Positions 11,876 through 23,815 of a DNA stretch of 64,000 nt are shown in pieces (position 1 is the first letter of the stretch; each line of letters opens with the position of its first letter). The notes beneath the pieces are model-generated. The model ran no database searches. It was given only the letters and a program-made list of their open reading frames with translations, and was not told where the DNA came from. The position numbers were made by a program, and so were the translations under genes. The DNA lies in assembly GCA_006352455.1 (NCBI GenBank), contig VANL01000023.1:1-64000 (forward strand), read 5' to 3'. Source of the stretch: Brachionus sp. 'Tiscar'. Its lineage: Eukaryota; Rotifera; Eurotatoria; Ploima; Brachionidae.

Positions 11876-14800
11876 AGACATAAACACTAAAACTTAAATT
11901 TTTCAGGTAGATTAAGTTCTGTATTGAATTTATTAAGATCTATTAGTTAAAAGCCTAATTATTTATTACTTGTTTTTTTAAAAACCCTTTCAAAATTCAA
12001 AAAAAAAATTTCAAAAATCAAGTCATTGACTTGACTTTTATAATAGCTAAAAATGATTTTGTTTGATTAATGTCATACTTCAAAGATTAAATTTTGAAAT
12101 AAAAATTTATTTTAGATTTTTAAATTTTTATTAGAGTAAAATAAAAAGAATTTTTCATCGATTAGATCTAATTTTAGATTACTAGTATTGATTTAATGAA
12201 CTTGAAAACACGTATAGCATAAAAATCCTAAAAACCTAATAAATGAAATGTAATATTTTTGACTATTAAATCCGAGTATTTAGTTTCGCATTCAAACCAT
12301 GTACGCCAGTGCTTCAATTAATTAATTCGTTTCTATTAGAGAAGCCGGCTTTGATTTTAGGCAAGATAAGAATTTGTAATTTGAAAATTTTCGATTATCA
12401 GAAACTTGATCCAAAAAGTTTTTTTATATTAAACATGAGAAAGTTTTCAAGCATTTCAAGTGCTTATGTTTAAGGGTAAAAAATTTATTTTTTTAACCCG
12501 ATGTTGTTTTATAGCAAATCAACACCAGCTAGAAAGTCGATTAAATCACGTAAAACCGAGTTCAGAGAAAACAAAAAATGCTTCTATTTGTTTTATTGTT
12601 GTGAGCTTTGCCGAGAATTATTGTTAACAAAGTTTTTAGAAGATCGATGCAAAGTTAATTACTGTTCTAGGGCGTTTGGCACTAAAATATTCATATTTTA
12701 TCAATTAACTTTGCATTTTGATTAGTTTTTCATTAAAGCTTTACTAATTCATAAATAATATATTTAGAGAATATGCTCGATTAGGCTCAACATTAATTTT
12801 TAATTTGCGCTTTAAAAATTTCTATTACGTCAGATAATTTTGCCTATGTCGATGCGATTTCCTCCAAGGTGTTTCAGCTAACTTTATTTCAAAATATCAA
12901 TCTGAATGTAGTAGCTTCATTTAACAACAAAAATAGTTCAATTGCTTTTAGGCTCTATTTCTTTTTCAACTAACAGAAAAATTGAAAGCTTTTGTAAAAT
13001 ATCTAATTTAGATGATATTTTCTATAAATTATTTATCTATTTTTCTAAGTTATTATCAAATTAACTATACAGAATCCAAATCTTAATGTCTCAATTTTTT
13101 TTTTAATTTTATTCTAAAAAAATTGATAAAATTACACGAAAAAAAGTTATCTAGGAGTTAAAAAATACAATTTTTTCCAGGAAGCAATTTTGCATCAGTC
13201 CTTAAGTGTTTTCTAGGTTAATAGGAAGCTTGCAATTAGTTCTTAAGCCAAAACGATTTGAAATGAACAAATGGGCGTAAAACACTTGTTGCATTAACTA
13301 CATCGATGCAAAAGTCAACAATCAAGAAAATGCTGAAAGTTTGAAGAAGTTCTAAAAATTATCTAAGAAAGCTGTACCTCCAGGCAAGGTTCAATAATTG
13401 TTTATTATTTAAAAAAATAAATTATGTAGAGTTTTAGTTTAGTCTTGAGCTTTTTTTTGAAAAAAATTAAGTATAAATTTTTTTTAAGCGAACAAACAAA
13501 TTTGACAAGTCTATAAAAACATTCTATTTGGCCTAAGTACATAGCTTTTTACATGATAATTTAGACATTTTTCAACTAAAATTAATTATTTAAAATATTT
13601 TTTTTAATTTAAATTTGATTTTAAAAAAATTCTATAATCATTAATTTCATAATGAAGTTTAAATAAGAGGCACCAAAAATCTAGCTTGGTCTAAATAAAT
13701 TTTCCAGCATTTGAGTGTAAAATTAGATTTTAAAAAAATGTCTTTACTTTTGAGAGACAATTAATTAATCAAATATAAACTCAAGTATGAAATAATATTT
13801 TACTTTAATTTCTCCATTAATTATTCATTTTAAATTAAATTTCCGATTATATATGAACACTATTTCTTGTTCAAATTGAATTTATTAATTTTAAAATTAA
13901 ATTTTTCATTAAAAAAATTCTGCTTTTGTCTACGAATGACGGCTTTTATTCAAATTAATTTCAGCATGCTTTAACATAATGTGTTTAAATGAGGATCTAT
14001 TAGAATATTAAGATAACCATGTCTGTAAATAAACAGCAAGCGATACAAGATAATATTTAACTTGAAATTAGGCCAAATGAAATGAATCATTAAAATGATT
14101 GTTATCTTAATAGAATACGGTAATTTATGGAAAATATGCTCATAAGCAATCTAAGTAGATAAATCGATAGAACTCGAAGACTTTAGAAAAATTTGATCTG
14201 ACATTAAAATCAATCGATAAAGAGTTGTACAGAATGAATAATTTAGCTCTACTTTCGACGCGTTAACTTTCTTTACGGCCCTATCTTGAAAATCGATATT
14301 TCTTCTAAGCAGAAAAATATTATTTTTCTTTTTCATTCACAGTCTTTGTTATTTGTCATGCATGTGGCATATGTGGCCTAAGCGAAGGAAGTCGACCATC
14401 GATATCCATCAGAGTTTATGCGTCAAACAAGCAAGTTTATTCAATTATAAATAATTATTATAATATATCCGATTTGTGAGCTATTTCTGAAATTTATTAA
14501 TTTTTTTGTTTAGCATTTGCAGTACTTTTTCTATCTTTCTAATCAATAAAAAAATAATATTTCAAAAAAAAAATTATTTTTATTTTAAACATAATTTTTA
14601 ATATTCCACTAGAGCACATCAGCTCTACAAATAGTTTTTTTTTCTCTTTTTTCCTAGGAACTTGAATCAAAATAGAAGCACTACTAATTTCCAATTTCTC
14701 AATTCAATTTAAAATGTTACAGTAAAAATTTTTTGATACATTTAAAGATTATTTTTGTTAGTTATTTCTTTTTATAAAATAGAAAATAAATTAAAAAAAC

Positions 14801-15074
14801 ACCAAGTAATAATTAACTCATACTGTTCCCTACAGAGATATGTTTAAAGACTTGTTTAAATTCTAGATAAATTTAGCTATTATCAAGAGCCAGATTTTTA
14901 ATTATTGCACAACAAAAAAATTCTCTTTCAATAATTAACTTATTTATTAGTATTTTAAAAGAACTAAATTTTGTTTTGTTTTTTTTTTAAATAATAAATA
15001 TTATATTAATAAATTTTGTCTCGTGATGACTAAATAATTGATTTTCTATTATTTTAGATTAATTATTGTTACAA

Positions 15075-18000
15075 ATGAGTTCAAAAAGCCCTGGACCAAA
15101 GCGCAAAACATTAATAATTAAAATCCTGATGCTTGATGACTCGGAAATTCCATTTCAAATCGAAGTAAGATTTTTGATAAGAAAAAAAGTTAAGCAATTA
15201 TTTGATGAATTATTTCTAAGTCAAAAACAACTGGCAATGAGTTGATAAACCTGGTCTACCAGTATCTTAAGCTGGTTGAAAGCGATTACTTTGGTCTAGA
15301 GTTTATTGATTCCAAAGGAAAAAAAGTAATTTAAAATTGTATTATGTGTTTTAATAATTTATTAAAATAATGACAGAATTGGCTGGATTACGACAAGCCA
15401 GTAGCCAAGCAAATACAGAACAATTTAAAGCTCATATTTTGTGTTAAATTTTACACACCAGACCCGGGCCAGCTCGAAGAAGAGTACACTCGCTACCTAT
15501 ACGCTTTACAGATAAAACGCGACTTAGCCGAGGGTCTTTTACTATGCACTGATGCAACAGCTTCTCTTTTGGCTAGTTACATACTGCAAGGTAAAGAAAA
15601 CAAGCAACCTAAGATTTTGTTTAAAAATTTAATTTTTTTTTATTCTAGCTGAAATCGGCGACTTTACCGAAAATTTTAATCCTAGCGTTTTTTTCCAAAA
15701 TAAAAAATTTTTTCCGCATCAAAATCCCGAACACGAAACAAAAATAATCGACTATTTCAAAAATCATGTGTAAGTAGATATTTTTTATTTCAAAAAACAG
15801 ACAAGAAATTAATTATCCAACTAAATACAACCTGTTTCCAATTAATTAAACTATTTAATTTCACTCTAAAAAATAAACTGACTTTATTTGATTTTGTTTA
15901 AATTTAAGAAAATTAAATGGGTTAGAAAAAATTTAAAGAAAAATATTTGCTCTATTAATTGATATAATTTGGCTCTTATTTTAGAAATCATTGATTTTTT
16001 TTCTTAATATTTAATTTTATTATCTACAATACTTTTTATTGTATTAAAAAATATTCAAAAGTAGCTGTTTTTTTTATTTTATGTAGTTTTTTTTATATTA
16101 AAGTAGAATTTATTTTCTACTCTAATTGTACACATATATTTAATATAAAGGACGGAAAAGAAGGCTCGACCATTCGGACAAAAAAAAATTATGCTCGGGA
16201 CAAAAAAAAAATTTTTCTTAATTTCTAAATCATTTTTTAAATAAAAATTATCCCATTAACAAAATAAATATGCAATATATTCTTTTCTAAATTTAACATA
16301 TATGATATGAGTGAATCAAGAAGCATCGAATTTGTTAAAATTTTAGTAGTTAATAATGATTAATCATTTTTAGATGCCGAAGATTTTGAGCTAAAAGAGA
16401 TAAAAAATAAAGTTTGATTATGAAAATAAAATTCAAGAACAAGTACGATATGAAATTGAAGATAATCATTTATATGAAGGTTTTTAAATAAAACTCAGAA
16501 TGATTTTCTTAAAAGGAATAGAGGAAGACCTCCTGCATTAAAAAATAAACTGAAAATAGACCACGATGAACAACTATAAAATAATTTTTTTTTCTTATTT
16601 TACCTGTTTTTTGTAGTCATTATTTTATAGATGCACAAAAAACTTTGATACTATTGCTAGATTTTAACCAAACTAATTAAACTGCTAAATTATCTAAAAT
16701 CAAAGAATCATGAAAATTTTAAGGTTTCATTTTTTTGTAATTTTTAAATCATAATTGCCACAGTCCAAAGATGGTAAAATTTTTCACTTTTTTCCAAAAT
16801 TCCATTTGCACACGCACCAAAAACTCTTATATCAGCCTTAAAATCTCAATTAGAACTAATTGTGGAAATTCAAAAAGAATTTAAAAAATAACAAATAAAA
16901 AATCTCGATAAATTTGGTTATCCAAAATTAATTCTAATTATTATTGCAAGGCAAGTGCAAGAGTTTTTGGTGCATGTGCACATGTGACAAGTGTCATATA
17001 AAATTTTTGATATTTTCTGGTTATGCTCGTCAAGAAAATATCCTAAAATTCAAAATTTTATTTCTTTTATATAGCACCATATTATTTGAAAATAAAATAA
17101 AAAAGCTACGGGATAATGGGCTTATTTTTTAAGGCAAAAAAGTGAAATTTCGGTCTTCTGTTTCTAATACCGGGTCTAATATTAAAAGGAATATTTGATT
17201 TAAAGCTAAATGAATTAATATTAGAAAGTAGAAATAATTTTAGATAAAACTTAAATATTTTTTACATTGAGGTAAACTAATATTTAACTTTTAACTTTAA
17301 ATAAAAATTGAGAAGTTTATAACATATCCAAAAAATATAATTATTATTTTAAAAATATCAAAATAAAAACTAAATAATGTAAAACCAAATGAACTGAATT
17401 TTAAGCAATCAAATTTTTATTATAAATCTAAAACCTTTTAAAAAGCTTTCGAAAAATCTAATTGAAAAAAATTTAATTTTTTTTTTCCAAGTGGTCAAAC
17501 ACCGGCTGGTGCTGACATGAATTTATTGGATATTGCTCGCAAAATCGAGCTTTATGGCATAATAATGCACGCTGCCAGAGATCACGAAGGAGTGCAGCTT
17601 AATTTAGCAGTCGCTCATATGGGCATATTGGTATTTCAAAATTTTACCAAAATAAACACGTTTTCATGGGCCAAAATCCGCAAATTAAGCTTTAAGCGAA
17701 AAAAATTTCTTGTCAAACTACATCCGGAAAACTATGGTTTTTACAAAGACACCGTTGAATTCTACTTTGAACACAGAGATGATAGCAAAAATTTCTGGAA
17801 AAAATGTATAGAACATCATGCATTTTTTCGCTGCATTAGCGCTCAACGAATGCCCAGACAAAAAAGCAAGCTGCTCACACGCGGCTCTTCATTTCGCTAC
17901 TATGGACGAACCCAGAAAGAGCTGATTGAAAACGCGAGAGAAAACCTGGCCAAGAACAGATCGTTTGACAGATCATACCATTCTATGCGCAACATAAGTC

Positions 18001-19271
18001 ATTACAACTACTCAGGTAGCTCAGGCGCGATTAATTTTCCCTCTCAAGGCACTCAGTCTTTGAACCGAAATTTGGCCAGTCGTTCCACCGGGGCCATACT
18101 CCAGCCCGGCTACGCAACCACCGGCCACGGCTCAACCAACTTTATAAGCTCGACCGATTCGGTCAATTTGTACTCGAGCAGTCAGCGCCCCGAGTGCAAT
18201 GAACGCACTCATTTAGACTCTAGACACAGTCTTGGCAAAGAAAAGCCCTTGGGTCTTTCGGACTGTGATGATGACCAAAACACTGACGAGGATTGTGATG
18301 AGGAGAAAAATGAGGAAAAAAATGATACCAGCACTTTTAAGCCGCAAATTGTAAGTCTTCCAATTCAGCAGGAGAAAAAAACCGACATCGAACGATCAAA
18401 TCCGAACAAAATCTACTCTCGCAAAGAAGTAATTCAAACAACTTATAAAGAAGAATTTCTGCACACAACAACTACAACAACTAATCATTATTCAGCGGAT
18501 AAATTAACTCCATCATCATCGTCATCGTCGCCGTCCTCATCTTCTTCAAATCAAAATCAAGAGGCCCGCGAAGATTATGACGAAGACGGTAAGCAAATTT
18601 CTTTTAATTCTAGTAGTAGTAGTTTTAATAGAGTTAATAAAATGTTTGCTAATCAAATAGTGATGACTAATTGTCAAGTTAAAAAGCCTAAAAAAATTAA
18701 GAAAAAGCTTAACTCTGACGATTATATGTCTTTTTCGCTCAGTTCCTCTATGTCAACTTCGTCTATATCCTACATAAATGAGTTGCTTAATTCATCCGAC
18801 TCGTCATTAGATACATCGGTTTCAACGTCGTCCATCTCGTCCGCTCTATCAGTCATAGAAATATCAAGCACAAAATTTCAACCAGAAAACAGCATAGAAT
18901 CCAGAATCAAGTCTTTACCACATATGATAAAATTTGCGCCTAACACTTTCCATCATGACAATAATTTCAAACTTAATTTAAAACAAGACAAAAGAAATAT
19001 GCTTATAAATGATGAAGATACTTCTAGTAGTGACAGTCAAGACGATAGTTGTAATCAGACTTATGAAGACTTAATAGACAAATGTTTGGATGACGAAAGT
19101 CTTTCGAAGATTATGGCTCTGGATGGATCTGAGGCGAATACGCCTTTGGATGATGGTGTCGATTTTGCTCAGTCTATTTCAAAATCTAGTGACTTGCTGC
19201 TTGATTCACCTATAATGGAACAAAGCCCGAGACATATCTCGTCAATTAACGATTCTTCTTCATTTGATTAG
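15075..19271 (+). CDS. FARP: FARP short form: FERM-FA protein with acidic, serine-rich tail
   Basis: If the donor at 18589 is not used, exon 5 (17492-19271) runs on to a stop at 19269-19271, giving 769 residues. The extra tail from about residue 543 is rich in Ser, Asp and Glu, with runs such as SSSMSTSSISYINEL, and ends SSFD. The frame stays open for about 680 bases past the donor with even codon use, which is unlikely by chance in DNA this AT-rich. Two AATAAA signals follow directly at 19274-19279 and 19299-19304. The product would have the membrane-binding FERM and FA parts without the exchange-factor half, and could act as a competitor or scaffold. That function is inference. Whether both forms or only this one are made from the upstream promoter cannot be told here. 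Confidence 0.65.
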
Positions 19272-22200
19272 GAAATAAATAAATTTTTAAATTTATTCAA
19301 TAAAGCATGCTTAAACCAATAGTCAAATCTGATCTATTTTCTACATAGCTTATATTAATAGAAATAAATGGATATTTTTATTAGTGTCAAGTTGGCCATT
19401 TTCTGCCTATTTTTAATTGAGATGAAATTTAATTTTTTAATGCATTTTAAATTTAAAAATCTAAAAACAATTTACAAAAGATTTTTTTTGTTTGAATTGA
19501 AATTAATTTTTTTTTTATTCAAATTTGTTTTTTTTTAATTATTTATTTTAATATGCTGGATTTGTTTTTTAATTTGAAGGGAATATTTGCAAAGAGATGG
19601 TTTTATCTGTTATTTTATGCAAAAAAAATATTTTTTAAACAGCAATTTATATTTAAAAATAAAATTATATTTTCTGCTGTGTTTCCACTCCGGGTTGTTT
19701 ATGTAGGAAGGTCTGGTGATTTGATCAAAAATTAGAAAAATTACTTAAAATAACGTTTCATACTAAATATATATTTTAATAATACAGGTAAAGAGATTAT
19801 CAGCTTCCATCTCTTTGAGAATACCATGGAAAATTAAACAAAAAACATAGCAAATAAATTAGCTTTTCTTTAATTAGAAAATTAAATTTTTTTTTATAGT
19901 TTTCTAGGTATCTGTTTAAAAAAATTGCAAATTTATTTTTAAAAACATATTCAAAGATACAGTTTCAGCAAATTATTTTATTCTTTTAATTAACAAGATG
20001 TAAAATTTTAATTTTTTAAAATCAACTAGTTTAATAACTCAAAAAAAAGATTATACTAGTAGAAGATCATCTATTTAGAAATAAGTATTACATTTTTTTA
20101 AGAAATTTAAAAAAAAAAATTTTTAAAATAATTTTTATTTTTGCTAAGTTGTAGTTTTTAAATTGGGAAATTTTTGTTCCCGAAATTTGAAAAAGATATT
20201 TGTTTTCCAAATGAGTCTGATTAGTTATTTTCTTAACACTTTTGTTAATACAAAAAATCTTAACGCAAATAAAAATATCCTAGAATTTGATGAATGTAAA
20301 TTTGAAAGTGAATAATAAAACATATCAGGTTTGACCAGACTAATTTTTAATTAAACTTTGTTTTAAATAGTCTTGTAGATTTTTTCTTTTTTTGTCAATA
20401 AAAATAGATAAAAAGTATTTTTTTTTAATAATTCCTTTTAATTAAAAAGCGGATAAAAAGGCTCGATGCTCACTCGCAGCTCAGATTATTCTTTCCAACA
20501 TGAAAAAACAGAATGAACAGCAGAAAAAAAGAGCATATGAGCGAATAAAACGGCCAATTAGTCCGATACGAACAGAGCCAGGTTTTTCATATAAACCGAT
20601 TGTAAAACAAAATATCAAACTGAGACAAGAAATCAGTAGTCCGAATCCAATTTTACCTGTACAGTCAAACCAAAAAATTGAATTTCAGGACTATCAACAA
20701 CCTTTTATTCATCCATCAGTCAATTGTAAGTGCACAATTGGATTTAAAGTATAAATAATTTTTCTTATTCAAGCAGCAAAACACGAAACACCAAGCGCTC
20801 AGTTGGCCCCCAGAAGACCCCAGATCCATGAAACAGAAGCCTTTTCAATTCTGAAAGAACTAGTTATGACTGAACGCACATACAAAAAAGACTTGGAATT
20901 AGTAACCATTCTCTTCAAGCAGTTTGCTGACAAGCAAAATTTTAGTCTTACTAATCTGAATTTGTTTAGTTTACTTTATTCAGATCAAGCATTACTTTCA
21001 CTTGCTGACTTTCATTCAAAATTTTTGAATGAAATAGAAATCCGATTTCAAAAATGGACTGATAAGACTTTTGAAAATGCATCGAAAAGTCTGGCCCTAA
21101 GTGACTTGCTGTTGCTTTTGGACCAGTCTTTTAAATTTTATAATTTTTATATACAAAAATATGATCTCATTCTAAATGAACTTGAACAATTGTGCAAAAA
21201 AAATAAAAAATTTGATGCACTATATAGAGAATTTGAATCGCTCAAAATTTGCTATCTGCCTTTTTCTATGTTTTTGTTCAAACCAATTCAGCGAGTCATT
21301 CACTACAAAATCTTAGTAGAAAGTAAAATTTGTTTTAAAAAAAATTATTTAAATAATTCTTTAACCCAAGGACTTTTGATATTCTACGGCATTAAACATC
21401 CGGATTATCCACAAGCGAATAGCATTCTCGAAAAACTTGATGCCCTTAGCGATTTAATTAACGATAAAATTGCATCCTATGTAAAAATAATTTTAAATAA
21501 AATAATTTATTGAAATAATTAAAAAAATTTAAAATAGGAAAATACCCAGAAATTGCTCGAGTTGGAAAAGGATTTAATCAATTTTTCACATGATTCAAAT
21601 TCCAAAAGAGTAAAAATTTTATTTTTTATTTTATTAGCGCAAAATATTTGGCCAACAATTTTTTTATTAAATGCTCAGCAAAAATGAAAAATAGATTCAG
21701 TTTAATTTAAAATAAAGGTACTAAAAAGAGTCATTTTGTATAAAATTACTGAGCATAGATTAAAAATAAAAAAATTTTTTGCCAGAAAATCAGTTATCTA
21801 ACACAAACTATCTAAAATAGATTTCAATGCATCTAGCTACCATAGATGTCTTCCTAGTAAGACGTCTCCGCAAGCATGCTTGCCGTAGCTTATTCTTTAT
21901 TATTATTATTATTATTATTAAAATCTTTTTTTCAATTTTTCAGATATTTATACGAGAAGGTTCTTTGCAAAAGTTAACAAGAAAAGGCTATCAACAACGA
22001 ATGTTTTTCTTGGTAAGTTTTATTTAATTTAATTATTAGAAATTAAAATAATGTTACAATAAAGCAAAATTGATTAAAACTTTTTATTAAAATGAATAAA
22101 GTAAATTTTAAAAATAAGTTAATTACGTTTAAGAACAGCTTTTTTAGTACTTAAGAAGTTGTTAAATTAGTCTATAAATGTTCTATTTAAGTGAAGTGAA

Positions 22201-23682
22201 ATTAGAGAAGAAATTTTAACATTCAAATTTTGAAAAAAATATGCCAATGTAGTTTGATTGTACATTCAATTTTTTTTTAAAAGTAACATTTAAAATTTGT
22301 TAAGTCTAGAGTTAGGTATTGTTAAGGTTATTTTAAAATGTGGCAACGGTTAATTTTATACCGTAAAAAATTTTTATTAAAATTTTCAAATATGCTAGAA
22401 TTTTATTCTTTTCTAATGCCAAATTTTGCATTATTGGTCTTCCAATTAATTAAAAAAATAAACCTTAAGTTTGTCTTTTTTCGGAAAGAATTGTGTTATA
22501 TTTCAATACCAAAAAATTGAAAAAAAATTCAAATTGGAGCATATTTATCAAAGTTTTATAAGAATTATCTTATAAGTTATCACCCTTGGAATTCTTTATT
22601 TAGAAAAATGGTCACGCCCCCCATGATCGAGTTTAGATTTTTTGAATATTAGGTAATCAAACATTAAGAATTCAATTTAATAATTCTAAGAAAATATCTA
22701 AGCTCGAGCGTTAGGACTTAATACATTTTTTAAAGAGATTTAAGCCTTCATTCTAACCTAAACTTTTTTTCAAATTAATGAAAATATAAAAAGATAAGAA
22801 AATTATTTGCCTATTAAAATAGACTTTCAAAGATTGATTATTTTAGAAGAAATTTTGTCTTTTTAAATAAATTTTTAAATATTCATTTAACATTTCTACA
22901 AGCTTAATGACACATTGCTCTATTGTGCTAAATGTTCAAACAACTCAAGTCTTCAGTTTAAAGTTCATGGCGAATTTCCACTAAGGAATATTCAAGTAGA
23001 AGATGGAAACGCACATATAAGCGTGGAAAACTCGTTTACTGTGCATAGCTCGAAGCGCTCTATGCTGTTGTGTGCCGTAAATGCAGATGAAAAAACAAAA
23101 TGGATTCAGGATTTATATGAATCGGTGGAGAAAGCAAAAAATTCAGAATTAGATAGCAGCACATCACCAAAACTTGATGACCAAAAAAGTAATTATAGCA
23201 CACTTAAATCAAACAGTTCATCGGACAATAATCTGGATTTGAGCAACGAGGAAGATCAGGTTCAATCACCAAATGCCCAACACAGAGCGAATACAACAAT
23301 GCATGTGTGCTGGCACAGAAACACCAGCGTCAGCGCTAATGACATACACAGATCAAATCTCAACCAACTTAGTGGTTATTTACTTAGAAAATTTAAAAAT
23401 AGTAATGGATGGCAGAAGCTTTGGGTTGTTTTTACCAATTTTTGTCTATTTTTCTACAAAACCTATCAAGACGAATATCCGCTTGCTAGTCTGCCATTGT
23501 TGGGCTACTCGGTCAGTGTGCCTAGCGAGTCGGATAACATAAACAAGGAGTTCGTTTTCAAATTACAATTTAAAAATCACGTATATTTTTTTAGAGCTGA
23601 GAGCCAGTATTCGTTTGACAGATGGCTCGAAGTAACTGAGAGTGCCGTTCATAAAAAATGTTTGTTTAACATGAATGATTAA
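15075..23682 (+). CDS. FARP: FARP orthologue: FERM-FA-DH-PH-PH guanine nucleotide exchange factor
   Basis: Eleven exons join in phase: 15075-15164, 15221-15325, 15377-15590, 15649-15769, 17492-18588, 20480-20725, 20774-21322, 21371-21480, 21538-21609, 21944-22012, 22903-23682, giving 1150 residues (human FARP1 is about 1045). FERM: ESDYFGLEF, TRYLYALQIKRDLAEG, TPAGADMNLLDIARKIELYG and CIEHHAFFR. FERM-adjacent region: TRGSSFRYYGRTQ. DH domain from about residue 647: EAFSILKELVMTERTYKKDL and FLFKPIQRVIHYK. PH1 from about 869: IREGSLQKLTRKGYQQRMFF. Then HRANTTMHVCW and PH2 with GYLLRKFKNSNGWQKLWVVF. Known FARPs act at the plasma membrane on Rac1 or Cdc42 downstream of plexins and in dendrites and synapses. 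The link from exon 5 (donor at 18589) to exon 6 (acceptor at 20478-20479) is a phase match only; see the short form and the promoter-like site. Confidence 0.9.
15770..17491 (+). other. Large FARP intron 4 (1722 bases) with inserted debris
   Basis: The phase-2 junction between CAT-GT at 15769 and the exon starting TGGTCAAACACC at 17492 is supported by the FERM alignment. The intron holds an inverted pair, 16805-16828 against 16959-16980 (AAGAGTTTTTGGTGC), and a short coding-like relic near 16515-16575 that reads RGRPPALKNKLKIDHDEQL. This suggests an old transposon insertion, family unknown. The 16944-17132 open frame has no recognisable relation. Confidence 0.5.
19274..19304 (+). terminator. 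Two AATAAA poly(A) signals after the short-form stop
   Basis: AATAAA occurs at 19274-19279 and 19299-19304, 3 and 28 bases after the stop codon of the long exon-5 frame, inside what would be the 1891-base intron of the full-length form. The motif is common by chance in this composition, so position is the main argument. Confidence 0.5.
20451..20490 (+). promoter_or_regulatory. Possible internal core promoter for the GEF half of FARP
   Basis: GGATAAAAAGGC (20451-20462) resembles a TATA box, and TCAGATT at 20481 resembles an arthropod-type initiator, with the A about 29 bases downstream of the TATA-like T. Seventeen bases after that comes an ATG (20500) in frame with the DH-PH-PH part. The same bases can instead serve as the splice acceptor CGCAG at 20479. 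Both readings are inference. Confidence 0.35.
20500..23682 (+). CDS. FARP: FARP downstream form: DH-PH-PH protein from ATG 20500
   Basis: An alternative product begins at ATG 20500 (MKKQNEQQKKRAYERIKRP) and uses exons 20500-20725 and 20774 onward as in the full form, about 601 residues. It would contain a basic N-terminus, the DH exchange domain and both PH domains but no FERM. It rests on the promoter-like sequence just upstream and on the stop plus poly(A) signals that end the FERM half 1.2 kb earlier. If the junction 18588/20480 is never used, the ancestral FARP gene would here be split into two genes. The phase match of that junction (one chance in three) keeps the full-length model open. 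Confidence 0.4.
21323..21370 (+). other. Stop-free 48-base intron inside the FARP DH domain
   Basis: The open frame runs through this stretch, but removing it (GT at 21323, AG at 21369-21370) restores the exact DH spacing of vertebrate FARP: HYKILVE, then RLLIFYGIKHPDY. Retained, it would insert 16 residues into the domain. Its length and T-rich content match the other small introns. Confidence 0.75.
21834..21921 (+). repeat. SINE-like repeat with (ATT)n tail, copy A, in a FARP intron
   Basis: AGCTACCATAGATG, then TTCC, then a GCTTGCCGTAGCTTA block leads into a run of eight or so TTA units. The same order recurs at 39381-39458. A body followed by a trinucleotide tail is typical of SINEs in many invertebrates. 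It lies 23 bases before the PH1 exon at 21944. Confidence 0.5.
22013..22902 (+). other. FARP intron 10 (890 bases)
   Basis: AT-rich with no coding signal. A short patch near 22608-22634 (GGTCACGCCCCCCATGATCG) is far more GC-rich than its surroundings and may be inserted. The short open frame 22338-22520 shows no family features. Confidence 0.5.
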
Positions 23683-23815
23683 AATTTTTCAAATTTAAAT
23701 AATTTTATTTAATTAAAACATTGTTTTTTTTTATCTTTATTTAAATAAAAAATTTTAAAAAAATTTAGTAACAATAATACATTTTGGTTAAATTTGGCCG
23801 GTCTTTTTTATTTTC

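Larger units (their letters stand above)
5941..15074. other. Gene-poor interval between peroxidase and FARP
   Basis: About 9 kb without a host gene that I can support. It holds a decayed LINE (6750-7380), repeat copies (7542-7663 and 9680-9745), a palindrome (8567-8654), an element with inverted ends (8741-9272), a 40-base direct repeat (10449-10638) and a TACCGTA-ended element (11713-11875). Open frames such as 12501-12725 and 14151-14336 show no family resemblance and no splice support. Confidence 0.55.

Noticed and set aside
12501..12725. Plus-strand frame of 74 residues with several cysteines
   Set aside because: No domain, no splice support, composition close to chance for this region.
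16944..17132. Open frame of 62 residues in FARP intron 4 with Cys pairs
   Set aside because: It overlaps an inverted repeat, has no family match and lies inside an intron fixed by the FERM alignment.
18351..18366. GTAAGT donor-like site within FARP exon 5 at 18351
   Set aside because: Good consensus, but its phase (0) does not fit the acceptor at 20479, while the donor at 18589 does.
23273..23542. Second plus-strand frame within the last FARP exon
   Set aside because: Out of frame with the PH2 coding sequence, which matches FARP residue by residue.
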